Shown one piece after another: positions 61,829 through 64,000 of a stretch of DNA of 64,000 bases. The notes beneath the pieces were generated by a model. It did not search any database. It saw nothing but the letters and a program-made list of their open reading frames with translations, and had not been told where the DNA came from. Numbering within the stretch: the stretch's first letter is position 1; the number at the start of each line of letters is the position of its first letter. The stretch is from an archaeon. Lineage in GTDB: Archaea > Nanobdellota > Nanobdellia > Woesearchaeales > GW2011-AR15. A program made the position numbers and the translations under genes. Location of the stretch: positions 185,100-249,099 of the forward strand of contig JABHXU010000020.1 of NCBI GenBank assembly GCA_018657065.1. The letters are read 5' to 3'.

Positions 61829-62506
61829 ATGATTTTGTTTGAAAGTTTTATGTTTGGAGAAATTACAACTTGGCTTTTAGAATTAATTAAAAGTCATGGA
61901 ATTTTAGCTGTTATTTTAGGAGTTATAATTGAAACAATAATTGTTCCTCTTCCTTCTCCCTTAATTTTAATGACTGCAGGATATGTTTTAATCCCACATG
62001 GATCTTTATTATCTGTTTTATGGGCTGCATTATGGATATCATTAATTGCTGGTCTTGCCCAAACTATTGGAAGTTATTTACTTTATTTTATAGGTTACTA
62101 CGGAGGAAAACCTGTTATTGTTAATTTTGAAAAATGGCACGGTGTTAGTTGGAAAGACATAAAAAGATTTGAAAAAAAATTCAGTAAAAAAAGAAAAGAA
62201 GAAATTACATTATTTTTTTTAAGAGCTCTACCAATTATGCCTTTATCTGTAATTTCTGGTGTTGTAGGCATTATGAAAATGGATTTTAAAAAATTCACAT
62301 TATATACTTTTTTAGGTGTTATACCTAGGAATTTTGTATTAGCATTAATTGGATATTTTTTTAGTGGTTTTTATGTTACAATTGCTAATTACATTGATCA
62401 TGCTGAAACTATTATGACACTAATAATTGTTGGAATAATTGGTGCATATATTATTGGACACAAATTTGGAATATTTGATAAAATTAGGAAAAATATATTA
62501 AAGTAA
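61829..62506 (+). CDS. DedA-family membrane protein
   Basis: GVIIETIIVPLPSPLILMTAGYVL; FFLRALPIMPLSVISGVVGIMKMDFKKF. Confidence 0.9.
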   Translation: MILFESFMFGEITTWLLELIKSHGILAVILGVIIETIIVPLPSPLILMTAGYVLIPHGSLLSVLWAALWISLIAGLAQTIGSYLLYFIGYYGGKPVIVNFEKWHGVSWKDIKRFEKKFSKKRKEEITLFFLRALPIMPLSVISGVVGIMKMDFKKFTLYTFLGVIPRNFVLALIGYFFSGFYVTIANYIDHAETIMTLIIVGIIGAYIIGHKFGIFDKIRKNILK

Positions 62507-62526
62507 ACAACTAAATTAAAATCAAA

Positions 62527-63129
62527 ATGAGAACTTTTTTTCAAGAATATCACTTTAAAAGAAAATTTGCACATTTTTCTTTTGGAATCTTTCTTGTGGT
62601 TCTAATGAATAGTGGTCTTAATCAAATTTTCATGCTACATTTTTTAGTTTTAACAATAATAATTGGTTTAATTTTAAGCATTTTTATAAAATATAAAAAA
62701 CCTAAATTATTAGTCTACCTATTAGAACAATTTGAAAAACCTCAAGACGTTAAAAATTTTCCAGGAAGAGGTTCAATTTATTTTACCATTGGTGCTTTAG
62801 TTAGTATTGCTTTATTCTCAAAAGAAATTGCATCTGCATCAATTTTAATCTTAACATTTGGAGATCCTGCAGCATTTATTGTTGGAAAATATTATGGGAA
62901 AAAAAAATTAATTGTGAATAAAAATAAACTTCTTGAAGGAACAATTGCAGGAACATTTATAGGAACTGCTTTAGCTACATTATTTGTTCCTTTTCCTATA
63001 GCATTTTTTGGCGCAGCATTTGGTATGATGGCTGAAGCAATTGAATTAAAATACCTTCATTTTGATGATAATTTCTTTATTCCATTTGTTTCTGGCTTAG
63101 TTATGACGCTATTAACATCTCTTCTATAA
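62527..63129 (+). CDS. SEC59/DGK1/VTE5-family (dolichol or diacylglycerol) kinase-like
   Basis: RKFAHFSFGIFL; LTFGDPAAFIVGKYYGKKKL...KLLEGTIAGTFIGTALA. Confidence 0.8.
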   Translation: MRTFFQEYHFKRKFAHFSFGIFLVVLMNSGLNQIFMLHFLVLTIIIGLILSIFIKYKKPKLLVYLLEQFEKPQDVKNFPGRGSIYFTIGALVSIALFSKEIASASILILTFGDPAAFIVGKYYGKKKLIVNKNKLLEGTIAGTFIGTALATLFVPFPIAFFGAAFGMMAEAIELKYLHFDDNFFIPFVSGLVMTLLTSLL

Positions 63130-63180
63130 ATTTACCGCAATATTTAAAACAGAGTTGTGTTTTCTTTTTTAAATCCAAAT

Positions 63181-63254
63181 GGGGCTATGGTGTAGCTTGG
63201 CTATCACTCAACGTTTGGGGCGTTGCAACCCGTGTTCGAATCACGGTAGCCCCA
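63181..63254 (+). tRNA. tRNA-Pro(TGG)
   Basis: GGGGCTA/TAGCCCC; anticodon arm CAACG-TTTGGGG-CGTTG; T-arm CCGTG-TTCGAAT-CACGG; CCA not encoded. Confidence 0.95.
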
Positions 63255-63337
63255 CTTTCTTAATTTTTTTGAATTATTTATTTATATGTAAAGCTCCCAG
63301 AGCCCCCGATATTTTTAAAATTCTAAGAAATGATAAT

Positions 63338-64000
63338 TTAATTGAATGCAGGTTCAAGATGTCTTGAATGTTCTAAATAATTAAATTTATTCCAATGATC
63401 CATATTTACTCCTGAATCATAAGTTTCTTTTAATTTTCTTTCAAATCTTTCTTGCTGATCTCCTCTTGTAAATCTAGCTGTCATAACTGCATATCTTTCT
63501 CCATCTAATACCAGATCATTTACAGCAACTGAAGGACTCTCTGATCTAGGAACAATTGAAGTAAAAGGAATAATTCCACTTGTATCCCTAGCTAAAAACA
63601 TATCTGAATATAAAACACCAACTTCATCTGCCATAAATGGAAGATAAGGATCTAATTCTTTTTTTAAATCACTAAGATTTCTTCCTAATAAATCAGCAAG
63701 TTTAGGTAATCTTGAAATTTCTCTTTTTGTAATATTAACTAATTTCCCATTTTCAGGTCTATAAAGTTCTAATTCCCCATCAGATGTTATTTCCCCATTT
63801 TCCTTAGTTAAATAATTTGGATCCATAATTCCTGCAATATTTCCAAATTCATTTCCAAGTGCAGTCATAAAATGGTTCCATGGTCTTTTTATTTGTTTTC
63901 TCAAATCTCTATTTGAAGATTTTCTATAATCTGCAGCTCTAACTAAATAAATTGCAGTTGTCACTTCTAATGAATTGTTTTCATTAGATTTTTCATCGTA
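63338..64000 (-). CDS. Hypothetical protein, 5' end off right edge
   Basis: The track starts at GTG 63964, but the frame stays open to the edge (...YDEKSNENNSLEVTTAIYLVRAADYRKS). Confidence 0.65.
   Translation of the reverse strand, partial: YDEKSNENNSLEVTTAIYLVRAADYRKSSNRDLRKQIKRPWNHFMTALGNEFGNIAGIMDPNYLTKENGEITSDGELELYRPENGKLVNITKREISRLPKLADLLGRNLSDLKKELDPYLPFMADEVGVLYSDMFLARDTSGIIPFTSIVPRSESPSVAVNDLVLDGERYAVMTARFTRGDQQERFERKLKETYDSGVNMDHWNKFNYLEHSRHLEPAFN

Overview
The window is AT-rich archaeal chromosome, most likely from a small-genome DPANN lineage (Woesearchaeota/Pacearchaeota-like; this is inferred from gene content, with no phylogeny run). Archaeal core genes include NMD3, topoisomerase VI A/B, ribosomal protein S3Ae, RNase P Rpp21/Rnp4, class I CCA-adding enzyme, a TrmG10-like methylase, an Sfm1-like SPOUT methylase and a RecJ-like DHH protein. 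They sit beside bacterial-type genes: UvrA/B/C, GyrB, RlmH and two RsuA/RluB-type pseudouridine synthases. There is a sizeable envelope/secretome: a 1313-aa thrombospondin-type-3/MopE-like protein, a tandem pair of large anchored paralogues, a Kazal-domain lipoprotein, a Cys-rich lipoprotein running off the left edge, and several thioredoxin-fold oxidoreductases. Six tRNA genes are readable; three carry anticodon-loop introns, and two of those have a derivable bulge-helix-bulge. No rRNA, CRISPR array or transposase was recognised. The most interesting items are: (i) a tRNA-Ile(GAT) locus with a 15-nt BHB intron, a 34-nt D-loop insertion and an upstream tRNA-5'-half-like segment perfectly complementary to the mature 3' end; (ii) a G-rich 19-nt motif found twice in foldable intergenic DNA; (iii) an orphan C-terminal half of a Hel308-type helicase and a one-domain Dph2 fragment; (iv) an overlapping pair of large uncharacterised genes, the first with ParB-like and wHTH-like segments; (v) an Asp/Glu-racemase-like protein with an unusual architecture; (vi) nested hairpin elements in a long intergenic region.
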